64,000 nucleotides of DNA, from NCBI RefSeq assembly GCF_040546585.1, contig NZ_JBEPOC010000001.1:2852001-2916000 (forward strand). Reading direction: 5' to 3'. Numbering within the stretch: the first letter of the stretch is position 1; the number at the start of each line of letters is the position of its first letter. Below are positions 44,528 to 52,346 of this stretch, one piece after another. The stretch comes from Marmoricola sp. OAE513. Lineage in GTDB: Bacteria > Actinomycetota > Actinomycetes > Propionibacteriales > Nocardioidaceae. The translations under genes and the position numbers were made by a program. The notes beneath the pieces are model-generated. The model was not told the origin of the DNA. It saw only the letters and a program-made list of their open reading frames with translations, and made no database searches.

Positions 44528-46576
44528 ATGAACACCATCGGATCGCGCACACGGAGGCGGCTCGCAGCCGCCGTCGCGAGCGCCGTCGCCCTCGGCGGCC
44601 TCGTCGCTCTCGCACCGGGCGCCACCGCTGCACAGACCGGACCCGTCGTCGACAGCGGAGTCGCGACCTGGGGCATCTCCGACGTCCTCGGAACCGCCCG
44701 GACCGGCTTCCCCGCCCCGACCGCGAGTGCGTACGGAACGCCGGCGACGTACGACGCGAGCACCAAGCTCAGCACCTTCGGCAACGGCAACGCCTCCGGC
44801 GCCGTCGCTGCTGACGGTTCGGCCACGCTCAGCTTCAAGGGCGCGACCGTCAACTGGGCCGCGGGCACCGGGAACGGATGGATCCGCATCGCCGACCCGA
44901 CGGTCGTGGTCGACGCGACGGGAACCGGCTCGGTGACCGCCGACGTCTCCTTCGGCACCACGCCGGACGCTGCGACCCTGCCGCCGGCGGGAGTCGTCCG
45001 TGGCCCGTCGCGGATCGTCATCGAGACCCTGTCACCCAACTCCGAGGACGGCGACGCCACCTACCCGACGACGCTGTCGAACCTGACCTACGGCTTCGCC
45101 GCGACCTCGACGAAGTACACCTGGTCGAACCTGATCGGCCGCTGGTCCCCGGAGCTCCTCGCGTTCCTCGCGACCAACGACGGCACCAACGGCAGCGGTT
45201 GGACCTTCAAGAGCACCATCGTCAACGGCGTCGCGACGAGCGGGAGCACCAACGGGATCTCCCGCTACCCGTCGGCGTTCAACCTGACGCTGGACCGGAC
45301 CGTCGCCGCGACCACGGCCACCGCCAGCCTGGATGCGGACGGCATCAAGATCGCCGTCAACGGCACCGGCTTCCTCAAGACCGCGCCGGGTCTCTACGCC
45401 AGCCTGCGCGAGCGCGTTGCCGGCGACTCGGCCTACACAGGAACCGGTGGCGGCGTTACCAGCGACTCGCCGACCGCGTGGATCAGCAACAGCGCAGCCG
45501 ACATCGGCCCGGACCCGGCGACGGGCGCGAACGCCGCCATCGGCGACAACGGCGCGTTCAGTGCGACGATCGCGATCACCAAGGCGCAGATCGCGACCCT
45601 GGATGCTGCCAAGAGCTACACCATCGTGACGCGCAAGGCGCACGGTCAGGGCGGCAGCCCGGCCCACGCGGACCAGGTCACCGAGACGCCGGTCGACCTG
45701 GCTGCGGTCATCAGCGCAGCCAAGGCGCGCAAGGACACGACGGTCACGGCCACCGCACCGGCCGTCGCCTACCCGAGCGCTGCCTCGGCGACCGTCACGG
45801 TCACGGCGGCCAGCGGCACCCCGAACGGCGTCGTCACCATCAAGGACGGGGCGAACGTCGTCGACACCGCTCCGCTGCTCGACACCGGATCGGTGACCCT
45901 CACGGTCCCGAACCAGACGCCGGGCACCAAGCAGTACGCCGTGGAGTACGCCGGTGACGCCGGTTTCTGGAAGTCGACCGGCACCCTGAGCGTCACCGTG
46001 ACCAAGGCCCCGTCGACGATCACCGTCACGGGCCCGGCGTCGGTCGCGTACCGGACGGCGGCGACCTACACCGCGAACGTCAGCGGAGGCGCGACCGGCA
46101 ACGTCGTCATCACCGGGGCCGGCGTCAGCTACACCCGTCCGATCAGCGCTGGCAAGGCGACCTTCGTGCTGCCTGCGACCCTGCCGGCAGGTGCCCGAAC
46201 CCTGTCGTTCGCGTACGCCGGCAGCAGCACGACGGCGGCCGCGACCACCGTGACCAAGTCGGTCACGATCGGCAAGGGCGCCACCGCGATCACCGCCTCG
46301 GTGGAGCGCAAGGCGACCACCAAGAAGGCGGGCAAGGTCAAGGTCGTCGTGGCCTCGGCCAAGGGCGGTCCGGTCCCGACCGGCAAGGTCACGCTCACCC
46401 TGACCAAGGGCGGCGTCACCAAGAAGCTCTCCGCGAAGACCTTGTCCAACGGCAAGGTCGTCGCGACCCTCCCGAAGGTCGGCAAGGGCACCTGGGTGCT
46501 CAAGGTGACCTACGCCGGCTCGTCGCAGCACGTGAAGAGCACCGCGACCAAGAGCATCAAGGTCAAGAAGAAGTAG
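44528..46576 (+). CDS. Large secreted HtaA-like protein with Ig-like repeats
   Basis: The 682-residue protein has a twin-arginine-containing signal peptide (RTRRRLAAAVASAVALGGLV). An HtaA-like N-terminal domain (VVDSGVATWGISDVLG to about 230) and at least three Ig-like modules follow: TVTATAPAVAYPSAASATV, TITVTGPASVAYRTAATYT and AITASVERKATTKKAGKV. It ends in a lysine-rich tail. There is no membrane anchor or sortase motif, so it is secreted or held by charge. It probably captures heme outside the cell and hands it to the anchored proteins encoded upstream. AAAGGA supports the ATG at 44528. Confidence 0.78.
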   Translation: MNTIGSRTRRRLAAAVASAVALGGLVALAPGATAAQTGPVVDSGVATWGISDVLGTARTGFPAPTASAYGTPATYDASTKLSTFGNGNASGAVAADGSATLSFKGATVNWAAGTGNGWIRIADPTVVVDATGTGSVTADVSFGTTPDAATLPPAGVVRGPSRIVIETLSPNSEDGDATYPTTLSNLTYGFAATSTKYTWSNLIGRWSPELLAFLATNDGTNGSGWTFKSTIVNGVATSGSTNGISRYPSAFNLTLDRTVAATTATASLDADGIKIAVNGTGFLKTAPGLYASLRERVAGDSAYTGTGGGVTSDSPTAWISNSAADIGPDPATGANAAIGDNGAFSATIAITKAQIATLDAAKSYTIVTRKAHGQGGSPAHADQVTETPVDLAAVISAAKARKDTTVTATAPAVAYPSAASATVTVTAASGTPNGVVTIKDGANVVDTAPLLDTGSVTLTVPNQTPGTKQYAVEYAGDAGFWKSTGTLSVTVTKAPSTITVTGPASVAYRTAATYTANVSGGATGNVVITGAGVSYTRPISAGKATFVLPATLPAGARTLSFAYAGSSTTAAATTVTKSVTIGKGATAITASVERKATTKKAGKVKVVVASAKGGPVPTGKVTLTLTKGGVTKKLSAKTLSNGKVVATLPKVGKGTWVLKVTYAGSSQHVKSTATKSIKVKKK

Positions 46577-46590
46577 GCGGGAAACGACCC

Positions 46591-46628
46591 GGACGGCGGG
46601 TCCCACTTCGCGGTGGGGTCCGCCGCCC
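46591..46628. terminator. Terminator hairpin after the heme locus
   Basis: CGGCGGGTCCCAC (46594-46606) pairs with GTGGGGTCCGCCG (46613-46625) across a 6-nt loop with two wobble pairs and flanking GC pairs. It lies between the convergent heme-protein and PNP genes and has no U-tract. Confidence 0.65.
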
Positions 46629-46651
46629 CGGTTCGGGGTGTCGGTTGGCGG

Positions 46652-47446
46652 TCAGATCCTCGGCACGATCGCGCCGAGCAGCTCACCCATCCGGGTGGCC
46701 GCGGCCTTTCCCGCCTCGAGGACCTCCTCGTGGTTGAGCGGCTCCCCGGTCATGCCGGCGGCGGCGTTGGTGACCAGTGAGATGCCGAGCACCTCCATCC
46801 CCGCCTCGCGCGCGGCGATCGCCTCGAGCGTGGTGCTCATCCCCACCAGGTCCCCGCCGATCGCGGCGACCATCCGGATCTCGGCCGGGGTCTCGTAGTG
46901 CGGCCCCGGGAACTGCACGTAGACGCCCTCGTCCAGGTCGGGCTCGATCTCCTGGCACAGCGCCCGCAGCCGCGGGCTGTACAGGTCGGTGAGGTCGACG
47001 AAGTTCGCGCCGACGATCGAGGACGTGCCGGTCAGGTTGATGTGGTCCTTGATGAGCACCGGCGTGCCGGGGGCCCACTCGGGCTTGAGACCACCGCAGC
47101 CGTTGGTGAGCACGACCGCGCGGCATCCGGCCGCAGCCGCGGTGCGGACGCCGTGGGCCACAGCGGCGACGCCGAGGCCTTCGTAGTAGTGGGTGCGGCC
47201 GAGGAAGACCAGCAGGTTCGTGTCGCCCGAGCGCACCGAGCGGAGCTTGCCGCCGTGACCGGCGACAGCAGGAGCGGCGAAACCGGGCAGGTCGGCGATG
47301 TCGATCTCCGCGACGGCCTCACCGAGGGCGTCGACCGCGGGGAGCCAGCCCGACCCCATCACGAGTGCCACGTCGTGACGCTCGACACCGGTCTTCTCGG
47401 CGAGGGCGACGGCTGCTTCGGAGGCTGCTTCGTAGGGGGTGCTCAC
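46652..47446 (-). CDS. Purine nucleoside phosphorylase, trimeric type
   Basis: The 264-residue protein has the trimeric PNP motifs: VMGSGW, GRTHYYEG, LTNGCGGLKPEWAPG, GPHYETPAEI, VGMSTTLEAIAAREAGMEVLG (in two parts) and VTNAAAGMTGEPLNHEEV. It splits inosine, guanosine and deoxy forms to base and (deoxy)ribose 1-phosphate. It follows adenosine deaminase in the pathway. The GTG at 47446 has TAGAGT 7 nt upstream. In M. tuberculosis the equivalent gene is annotated deoD and lies beside pmmB. Confidence 0.93.
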   Translation of the reverse strand: MSTPYEAASEAAVALAEKTGVERHDVALVMGSGWLPAVDALGEAVAEIDIADLPGFAAPAVAGHGGKLRSVRSGDTNLLVFLGRTHYYEGLGVAAVAHGVRTAAAAGCRAVVLTNGCGGLKPEWAPGTPVLIKDHINLTGTSSIVGANFVDLTDLYSPRLRALCQEIEPDLDEGVYVQFPGPHYETPAEIRMVAAIGGDLVGMSTTLEAIAAREAGMEVLGISLVTNAAAGMTGEPLNHEEVLEAGKAAATRMGELLGAIVPRI

Positions 47447-47453
47447 GCGCCCG

Positions 47454-47459
47454 ACTCTA
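47454..47459 (-). promoter_or_regulatory. Candidate -10 box for the leaderless PNP gene
   Basis: TAGAGT on the minus strand lies 7 nt before the GTG at 47446 and overlaps the end of the upstream gene's intergenic gap. Confidence 0.45.
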
Positions 47460-47915
47460 TTACCCGCCGAAGGTGCTGCGGCACGGACGGCGGCGCAGTG
47501 CGGCCACGTAGTCGCTGGGGGCGTCGGCCGCCTCGGCCGAGTCCGCCAGCGTGCCCAGGTAGGTCGCCGAGGGCAGCCCGCCCTCGAACGCGTCGAGGAC
47601 GTAGACCCAGGCCACGACCTCGCCGGTCATCGTGGACACGCGGACCTTGGTCTTGCGGAACAGGCCGGTGTCGGCGGACTCCCAGCCGTCGAGGCTGGCG
47701 CTGTCCTCGTCGGTGACGTCGTACAGCGCGACGAAGACCTGCTCGAACGGGTCCTGCACGATCGTGGCCAGCGCCCCGTCCCAGCCGTGCTCCTCGCCGC
47801 CGAACGTGAGTCGCCAGCCGTCCAGCCAGCCGGTCCCGTGCAAGGGGGAGTGGGGGCACCGCTCGCCCATCCTGGTCGGGTCCAGGTTGGTGCCGTACGC
47901 GGCGTACAACGTCAT
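47460..47915 (-). CDS. Gamma-glutamylcyclotransferase-like protein
   Basis: The 151-residue product starts MTLYAAYGTNLDPTRMGERC, which is the YGSNL-type substrate loop of the GGCT/AIG2 fold, and continues LDGWRLTFGGEEHGWDGALA. The expected Glu and ATIV segment are present. The family includes enzymes of glutathione or gamma-glutamyl turnover, but many members are uncharacterised. The ATG at 47915 has TACCCT 7 nt upstream. It is divergent from lpdA across 54 nt, as Rv3304 is from lpdA in mycobacteria. Confidence 0.8.
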   Translation of the reverse strand: MTLYAAYGTNLDPTRMGERCPHSPLHGTGWLDGWRLTFGGEEHGWDGALATIVQDPFEQVFVALYDVTDEDSASLDGWESADTGLFRKTKVRVSTMTGEVVAWVYVLDAFEGGLPSATYLGTLADSAEAADAPSDYVAALRRRPCRSTFGG

Positions 47916-47922
47916 GGGGAGA

Positions 47923-47928
47923 AGGGTA
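47923..47928 (-). promoter_or_regulatory. Candidate -10 box for the GGCT-like gene
   Basis: TACCCT on the minus strand lies 7 nt before the ATG at 47915. Confidence 0.4.
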
Positions 47929-47957
47929 GGGCCAACGGTGCCGCGGCCCGGGTAGGA

Positions 47958-47963
47958 CACAAT
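47958..47963 (+). promoter_or_regulatory. Candidate -10 box for leaderless lpdA
   Basis: CACAAT lies 6 nt before the GTG at 47970. The match to TAnnnT is imperfect. Confidence 0.35.
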
Positions 47964-47969
47964 GAGTCC

Positions 47970-49361
47970 GTGACTCGTGTGGTGATCATCGGTGGCGGTC
48001 CCGGCGGCTACGAATCTGCGTTGGTGGCTGCGCAGCTGGGCGCCGAGGTGGTCGTCGTGGACTCCGACGGGCTCGGCGGCTCGGCCGTCCTCACCGACTG
48101 CGTGCCCAGCAAGACCCTGATCGCGACCTCCGAGCTGATGACCGAGCTGTCGACCGCGCCCGAGCTCGGCATCGGGCTCGTCGACCCGCTCGCCCCGGGG
48201 TCCCAGGTCCAGATCGACCTCGGCGTGGTCAATGCCCGGGTGCTCCGGCTCGCGGCCGAGCAGTCCCGTGACATCGGTCGGCGCCTCGAGCGCGACGGCG
48301 TCCGGGTCGTCGCGGGCCGGGGCCGGTTGGCCTCGCCGGACCGTGTCGTGGTGGACCTCGCGGAGGGTGGTACCGAGACGATCGAGGCCGACACGGTGCT
48401 CCTCGCCACCGGTGCCGCGCCGCGCACGCTGCCGACCGCGCAGCCCGACGGCGAGCGGATCCTCACCTGGGAGCAGGTCTACGACCTCACCGAGACGCCG
48501 GAGAAGCTGATCGTGGTCGGCTCCGGCGTCACCGGCGCCGAGTTCGCCAGCGCGTACCTCGCGCTGGGCATCGAGGTCGTGCTGGTCTCCTCGCGCGACC
48601 GGGTGCTGCCCGGCGAGGACGCCGATGCCGCCGAGGTGCTCGAGCAGGTGCTCACCCGCCGCGGCATGCAGGTGCTCGGGAAGTCCCGGATGGAGTCGGT
48701 GACCCGCGACGGCGACACCGTGACGGTGACGCTCACCGACGGCCGCTCGGTCTCGGGCTCGCACTGCCTGCTGGCCCTCGGGTCGGTCCCGAACACCGCC
48801 GACCTCGGCCTCGAGGAGGCCGGCGTCGCCACCGACGACGGAGGCTTCATCGCGGTCGACCGGGTCTCCCGCACCACGGCTCGGGGCGTCTACGCCGCCG
48901 GCGACTGCACCGGCGTGCTGATGCTCGCCTCGGTCGCCGCGATGCAGGGCCGGATCGCGATGTGGCACTTCCTCGGTGACGCGGTCGCACCGCTGGACCT
49001 GAAGAAGGTCTCCTCCAACGTCTTCACCGCACCCGAGATCGCCACCGTCGGCTGGTCGCAGCAGGCCGTCGACGCTGGTGAGATCGTTGCGGAGTCGGTC
49101 GTGCTCCCGCTGGCGGGCAACCCGCGCGCCAAGATGCAGGGCGTGCGCGACGGCTTCGTGAAGCTGTTCTGCCGTCCCGGCACCGGCATCATCGTGGGCG
49201 GCGTGGTCGTCGGTCCGCGTGCCAGCGAGCTGATCCACCCGGTCTCGCTCGCGGTCGCCGAGAGCCTCACCGCCGACCAGGTGGCGAACGCGTTCACCGT
49301 CTACCCGTCGAACTCCGGGTCCGTGGCCGAAGCGGCCCGGAGGTTGCACCACCCTGCTTAG
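47970..49361 (+). CDS. lpdA: LpdA-type NAD(P)H quinone reductase (flavoprotein disulfide reductase family)
   Basis: The 463-residue protein has the FAD motif VVIIGGGPGGYESAL, an NAD-binding motif IVVGSGVTGAEFASAYLALG and the C-terminal dimerisation domain. The redox-active site reads GGSAVLTDCVPSKTL: one of the two cysteines of CxxxxC is missing, so it cannot act as a true dihydrolipoamide dehydrogenase. This matches mycobacterial LpdA (Rv3303c), which reduces quinones. The GTG at 47970 is supported by the FAD motif position and the upstream CACAAT. Confidence 0.9.
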   Translation: MTRVVIIGGGPGGYESALVAAQLGAEVVVVDSDGLGGSAVLTDCVPSKTLIATSELMTELSTAPELGIGLVDPLAPGSQVQIDLGVVNARVLRLAAEQSRDIGRRLERDGVRVVAGRGRLASPDRVVVDLAEGGTETIEADTVLLATGAAPRTLPTAQPDGERILTWEQVYDLTETPEKLIVVGSGVTGAEFASAYLALGIEVVLVSSRDRVLPGEDADAAEVLEQVLTRRGMQVLGKSRMESVTRDGDTVTVTLTDGRSVSGSHCLLALGSVPNTADLGLEEAGVATDDGGFIAVDRVSRTTARGVYAAGDCTGVLMLASVAAMQGRIAMWHFLGDAVAPLDLKKVSSNVFTAPEIATVGWSQQAVDAGEIVAESVVLPLAGNPRAKMQGVRDGFVKLFCRPGTGIIVGGVVVGPRASELIHPVSLAVAESLTADQVANAFTVYPSNSGSVAEAARRLHHPA

Positions 49362-49364
49362 GAT
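49359..49364 (+). promoter_or_regulatory. Candidate -10 box for the leaderless SpoIID gene
   Basis: TAGGAT overlaps the lpdA stop codon (TAG) and lies 7 nt before the ATG at 49372. It argues against the ATG at 49363, which overlaps the hexamer. Confidence 0.45.
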
Positions 49365-49371
49365 GGTCGGC

Positions 49372-50538
49372 ATGCGTACTCGGACCGCGCTCGTGACCAC
49401 TGCTCTGCTCGGAGCCTCCTTCCTCGCCGCGCCCGCGCCGGCCTCAGCGGCCGAGGCGTGGGTGGACTACGACGCCGACGGCATCACCGTGCTGACCCAG
49501 GGCTTCGGCCACGGCATCGGGATGTCCCAGTACGGCGCGAAGGGCCGGGCGGACGCCGGTCAGACGGCCGCGCAGATCCTGGACTTCTACTACCCGGGCA
49601 CCAAGCTCGGAACCGACGCGCGTCGCGTCAAGGTGCTGCTCACCGGTGACGACGACGGCAACGTGATCGTGTTCCCCGAGAAGGGCCTCAAGGTCGTCGA
49701 CCTGGCGACCGGCAAGGGGTACAAGCTCCCGACGAGCGGCCAGAAGCTCTGGCGGTTGCGCACCAAGGCCGGCAAGACCCGGGTCGCCTACTCCAAGGGC
49801 AACGGCTGGAAGCTCTACCGGATCAAGGGCAGGGCGTCGCTGAAGGGAGCCGGGGAGTTCCGCGGCAGCACCGGTGCGCTGACGCTGCGCACCCCGGAGG
49901 CTGACAGGCGTTACCGGGGCGGTATCCGGCTGATCAAGGGCAACGTCGTCAACATCCTCACCCTGGACTCCTACCTGCGTGGCGTCGTCCCGGCCGAGAT
50001 GCCGGCACTGTGGGCGCCCGAGGCGGTCAAGGCGCAGGCGGTCGCGGCGCGCACCTACGCCGCGTTCGAGATGTCCGCGAACCCGAAGCGCACCTTCGGT
50101 GTCTACGACACCACCCGCAGCCAGGTCTACAAGGGCGTCTCCGCCGAGCAGCCCGGCAGCGACGCAGCGATCCGGGCGACCGCGGGCAAGATCGTGACCT
50201 ACCAGGGCAAGCCCGCCTTCACCCAGTTCTCGGCGAGCAACGGCGGCGTCACGGCGAAGGGTGGTCAGCCGTACCTGGTAGGCGCCCGGCCGGACACGTT
50301 CGACACGGCGTACCGGAACCGCGAGCTGGTGATCGGCCCGAACACCAAGGCCAAGCTCGAGAAGAAGTACCCGGCGCTCGGCAGTCTGCAGCGGGTGCGG
50401 GTCGTGGAACGGGACACCGACCAGCGCGTGCTCAAGGTCCAGCTCGACGGTGCCAAGAACGACTCGGTGATCATCAAGGGCACCGACCTGCGCACGCTGA
50501 TCGGTCTGCGGTCGCACTACTTCACCTTCACGCCCTGA
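49372..50538 (+). CDS. SpoIID/LytB-domain secreted protein
   Basis: The 388-residue protein has a signal peptide (1-27, ending APASAAEA), a GFGHGIGMSQYGAKGRA motif and the SpoIID core LRGVVPAEMPALWAPEAVKA and QAVAARTYAAF, then FSASNGGVTAKGGQPYL. SpoIID proteins are peptidoglycan lytic transglycosylase-like; in non-sporulating actinobacteria they are thought to act in cell wall remodelling. The catalytic Glu is in PAEM. The start at 49372 was chosen for the signal peptide and the -10 spacing. Confidence 0.87.
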   Translation: MRTRTALVTTALLGASFLAAPAPASAAEAWVDYDADGITVLTQGFGHGIGMSQYGAKGRADAGQTAAQILDFYYPGTKLGTDARRVKVLLTGDDDGNVIVFPEKGLKVVDLATGKGYKLPTSGQKLWRLRTKAGKTRVAYSKGNGWKLYRIKGRASLKGAGEFRGSTGALTLRTPEADRRYRGGIRLIKGNVVNILTLDSYLRGVVPAEMPALWAPEAVKAQAVAARTYAAFEMSANPKRTFGVYDTTRSQVYKGVSAEQPGSDAAIRATAGKIVTYQGKPAFTQFSASNGGVTAKGGQPYLVGARPDTFDTAYRNRELVIGPNTKAKLEKKYPALGSLQRVRVVERDTDQRVLKVQLDGAKNDSVIIKGTDLRTLIGLRSHYFTFTP

Positions 50539-50540
50539 AC

Positions 50541-50546
50541 TAACGT
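50541..50546 (+). promoter_or_regulatory. Candidate -10 box for the leaderless SDR gene
   Basis: TAACGT lies 7 nt before the ATG at 50554. Confidence 0.4.
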
Positions 50547-50553
50547 TCGGAGC

Positions 50554-51354
50554 ATGACCCTTCCTGCTCCCGGCCCAGACCGTGCTGCCGTCGTCACCGG
50601 CGCCTCCTCAGGAATCGGGGCGGAGATCGCTCGGGATCTCGTCCGCCGCGGTCACCAGGTCGTCCTGGTCGCCCGCACCGAGTCCAAGCTCAACGAGCTC
50701 GCCGCCGAGCTCGGCTCCGGCGCGCACGTGCTCGCGGCCGACCTGTCGGACCGCGCCGCCCGCGCAGCGCTGCCCGACCGGATCGCCGGGCTCGGCCTGA
50801 TCCCGGACATCGTGATCAACAACGCGGGGCTCTCCACCCTCGGCCCGGTGCACCGCAGCGACCCCGAGGCCGAGATGCGGATGGTCGAGGTGGACGTCGT
50901 GGCGGTCGTCGACCTGTGCAGCCGCTTCCTGCCGGGGATGGTCGAGCGCGGGCGGGGTGCCGTGCTCAACGTCGCCTCGACCGCGGCGTTCCAGCCGTTG
51001 CCGGGGCAGGCCGGCTACGGAGCGGGCAAGGTCTTCGTGCTGTCGTACACGCAGAGTCTTTCCGGAGAGCTGAAGGGGACCGGAGTGAGTGTCTCGGTGC
51101 TGTGCCCGGGACCGGTCGACACCGGGTTCGGCGAGGCGGCGGGGTTCACGAAGGAGCAGGCGGACGAGGCGCTGCCGGCGTTCATGTGGATCGCACCGGA
51201 CGTGGTCGCGAAGACGGCCGTAGACGGGCTCGATCGCGGGAAGCTCGTGATCATTCCGGGGGTGGGGAACAAGGCCGGCGCGCTGTTCGCGAAGATCACG
51301 CCGAAGCGGATCCTGATCCCGATCCTGACGAAGCAGCACCCGGGTCTGCCCTGA
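50554..51354 (+). CDS. Short-chain dehydrogenase/reductase
   Basis: The 266-residue classical SDR has TGASSGIGAEIA for NAD(P) binding, NNAG, the catalytic serine in VASTAAF and YGAGK (YxxxK). The N-terminal basic residue after the second strand (ARTESK) favours NADP(H). The C-terminus (LFAKITPKRILIPI) is membrane-associating or lipid-like, as in DltE-type SDRs. The substrate is unknown. It converges on the DUF2236 operon. Confidence 0.87.
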   Translation: MTLPAPGPDRAAVVTGASSGIGAEIARDLVRRGHQVVLVARTESKLNELAAELGSGAHVLAADLSDRAARAALPDRIAGLGLIPDIVINNAGLSTLGPVHRSDPEAEMRMVEVDVVAVVDLCSRFLPGMVERGRGAVLNVASTAAFQPLPGQAGYGAGKVFVLSYTQSLSGELKGTGVSVSVLCPGPVDTGFGEAAGFTKEQADEALPAFMWIAPDVVAKTAVDGLDRGKLVIIPGVGNKAGALFAKITPKRILIPILTKQHPGLP

Positions 51355-51440
51355 CCTGCCTCGCGGGGTGCGGCGCCCACGCCGCGGACCGGTGCGTGCG
51401 CCGCGCTCCGTGCCGCGCACCCTCAGCGCGCTAGGTCACC

Positions 51441-52346
51441 TCAGTAGGGCGCCGGGGCGTCGCTGACTCCGGGCATGCTGACTCGGCCTCGTCGTCGCCA
51501 GCGCTTTTCGGTGGCAGCGACGGACGCGTAAGAGCGTTGGCTGCTTCCGTGCAGGAGGGGGGACCTGGCGAGTCGGGGCAGGTGGGTATGGGCCACGCGA
51601 CTTGCTCGGCAGACTGCTTGGAAGGTGGCTTGCTGGGCTGCCGTCGGTTGGATGTCGTACAGGTTGAGGACGGGGGCGGGGAGGCTTCCGATCACGACGG
51701 CTGCCAGGGCAGGGGAACCGATCACGGCCGGGCCCGGGAGGGGGTAGCCGGCGGAGCCGGCGAGGTAGCCGCCGACCAGGCGGGCCTCGTCGGTGAGGTA
51801 GGCCTCGCCGTTGACCAGGCGCTCGTCCATCCGGGTCCGGAAGGCGGCGTACGACGGGGGAGCGGCGTCGCGGGGCATGCCGAAGAGGCACGCCCAGTCG
51901 ATGAAGTCCGCCAGCAGCGCCTCCCGCTCACCGTCGGTCAGGCGGCGTACGAGCAGGTCGTGCATCACCTCGACGGAGTCGAGGGTGAAGGCGGCGGTCA
52001 TCCACATCAGGTCGCCGCGGGCGGCGTCGTACGGGGTGCCGGTGGGGGCGTGCGGGCCACCGTCGACCGAGGTGGTGCCGGCGACCGGGGCGTGCCGCTT
52101 CGCGGTGAACGCCAGGGCTCGGTCGGCTTCCTCGCGGCTGCCGAGGAAGACGCTCTCGAAGAGCCGGGCTGTCAGGGCCAGGCGCTTCCAGGGCGTCTCC
52201 CGGTGGCTGGTGTGCTGCGCGGTCCCGACGAACAGCACCGGGTGGGTGGCGCCGACGACGAGGGCACGCTGGCCGTAGGTGAGTCCGACGGCGCGCTGCT
52301 GCAGGGCGCGCACCGCCATCGAGCTCGGGGCGAAGTAGCCGGTCAT
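51441..52346 (-). CDS. DUF2236 (MpaB/Lcp-like) oxygenase-family protein
   Basis: The 301-residue protein belongs to DUF2236, with VGATHPVLFVGTAQHTSH, WMTAAFTLDSVEVMHDLLV and AFRTRMDERL. The family includes heme-dependent rubber oxygenase Lcp and MpaB. The histidine in the first helix region is the likely heme-side residue; substrate unknown. Its ATG overlaps the stop of the second DUF2236 gene upstream (ATGA). It is the last gene of a three-gene operon. Confidence 0.78.
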   Translation of the reverse strand: MTGYFAPSSMAVRALQQRAVGLTYGQRALVVGATHPVLFVGTAQHTSHRETPWKRLALTARLFESVFLGSREEADRALAFTAKRHAPVAGTTSVDGGPHAPTGTPYDAARGDLMWMTAAFTLDSVEVMHDLLVRRLTDGEREALLADFIDWACLFGMPRDAAPPSYAAFRTRMDERLVNGEAYLTDEARLVGGYLAGSAGYPLPGPAVIGSPALAAVVIGSLPAPVLNLYDIQPTAAQQATFQAVCRASRVAHTHLPRLARSPLLHGSSQRSYASVAATEKRWRRRGRVSMPGVSDAPAPY

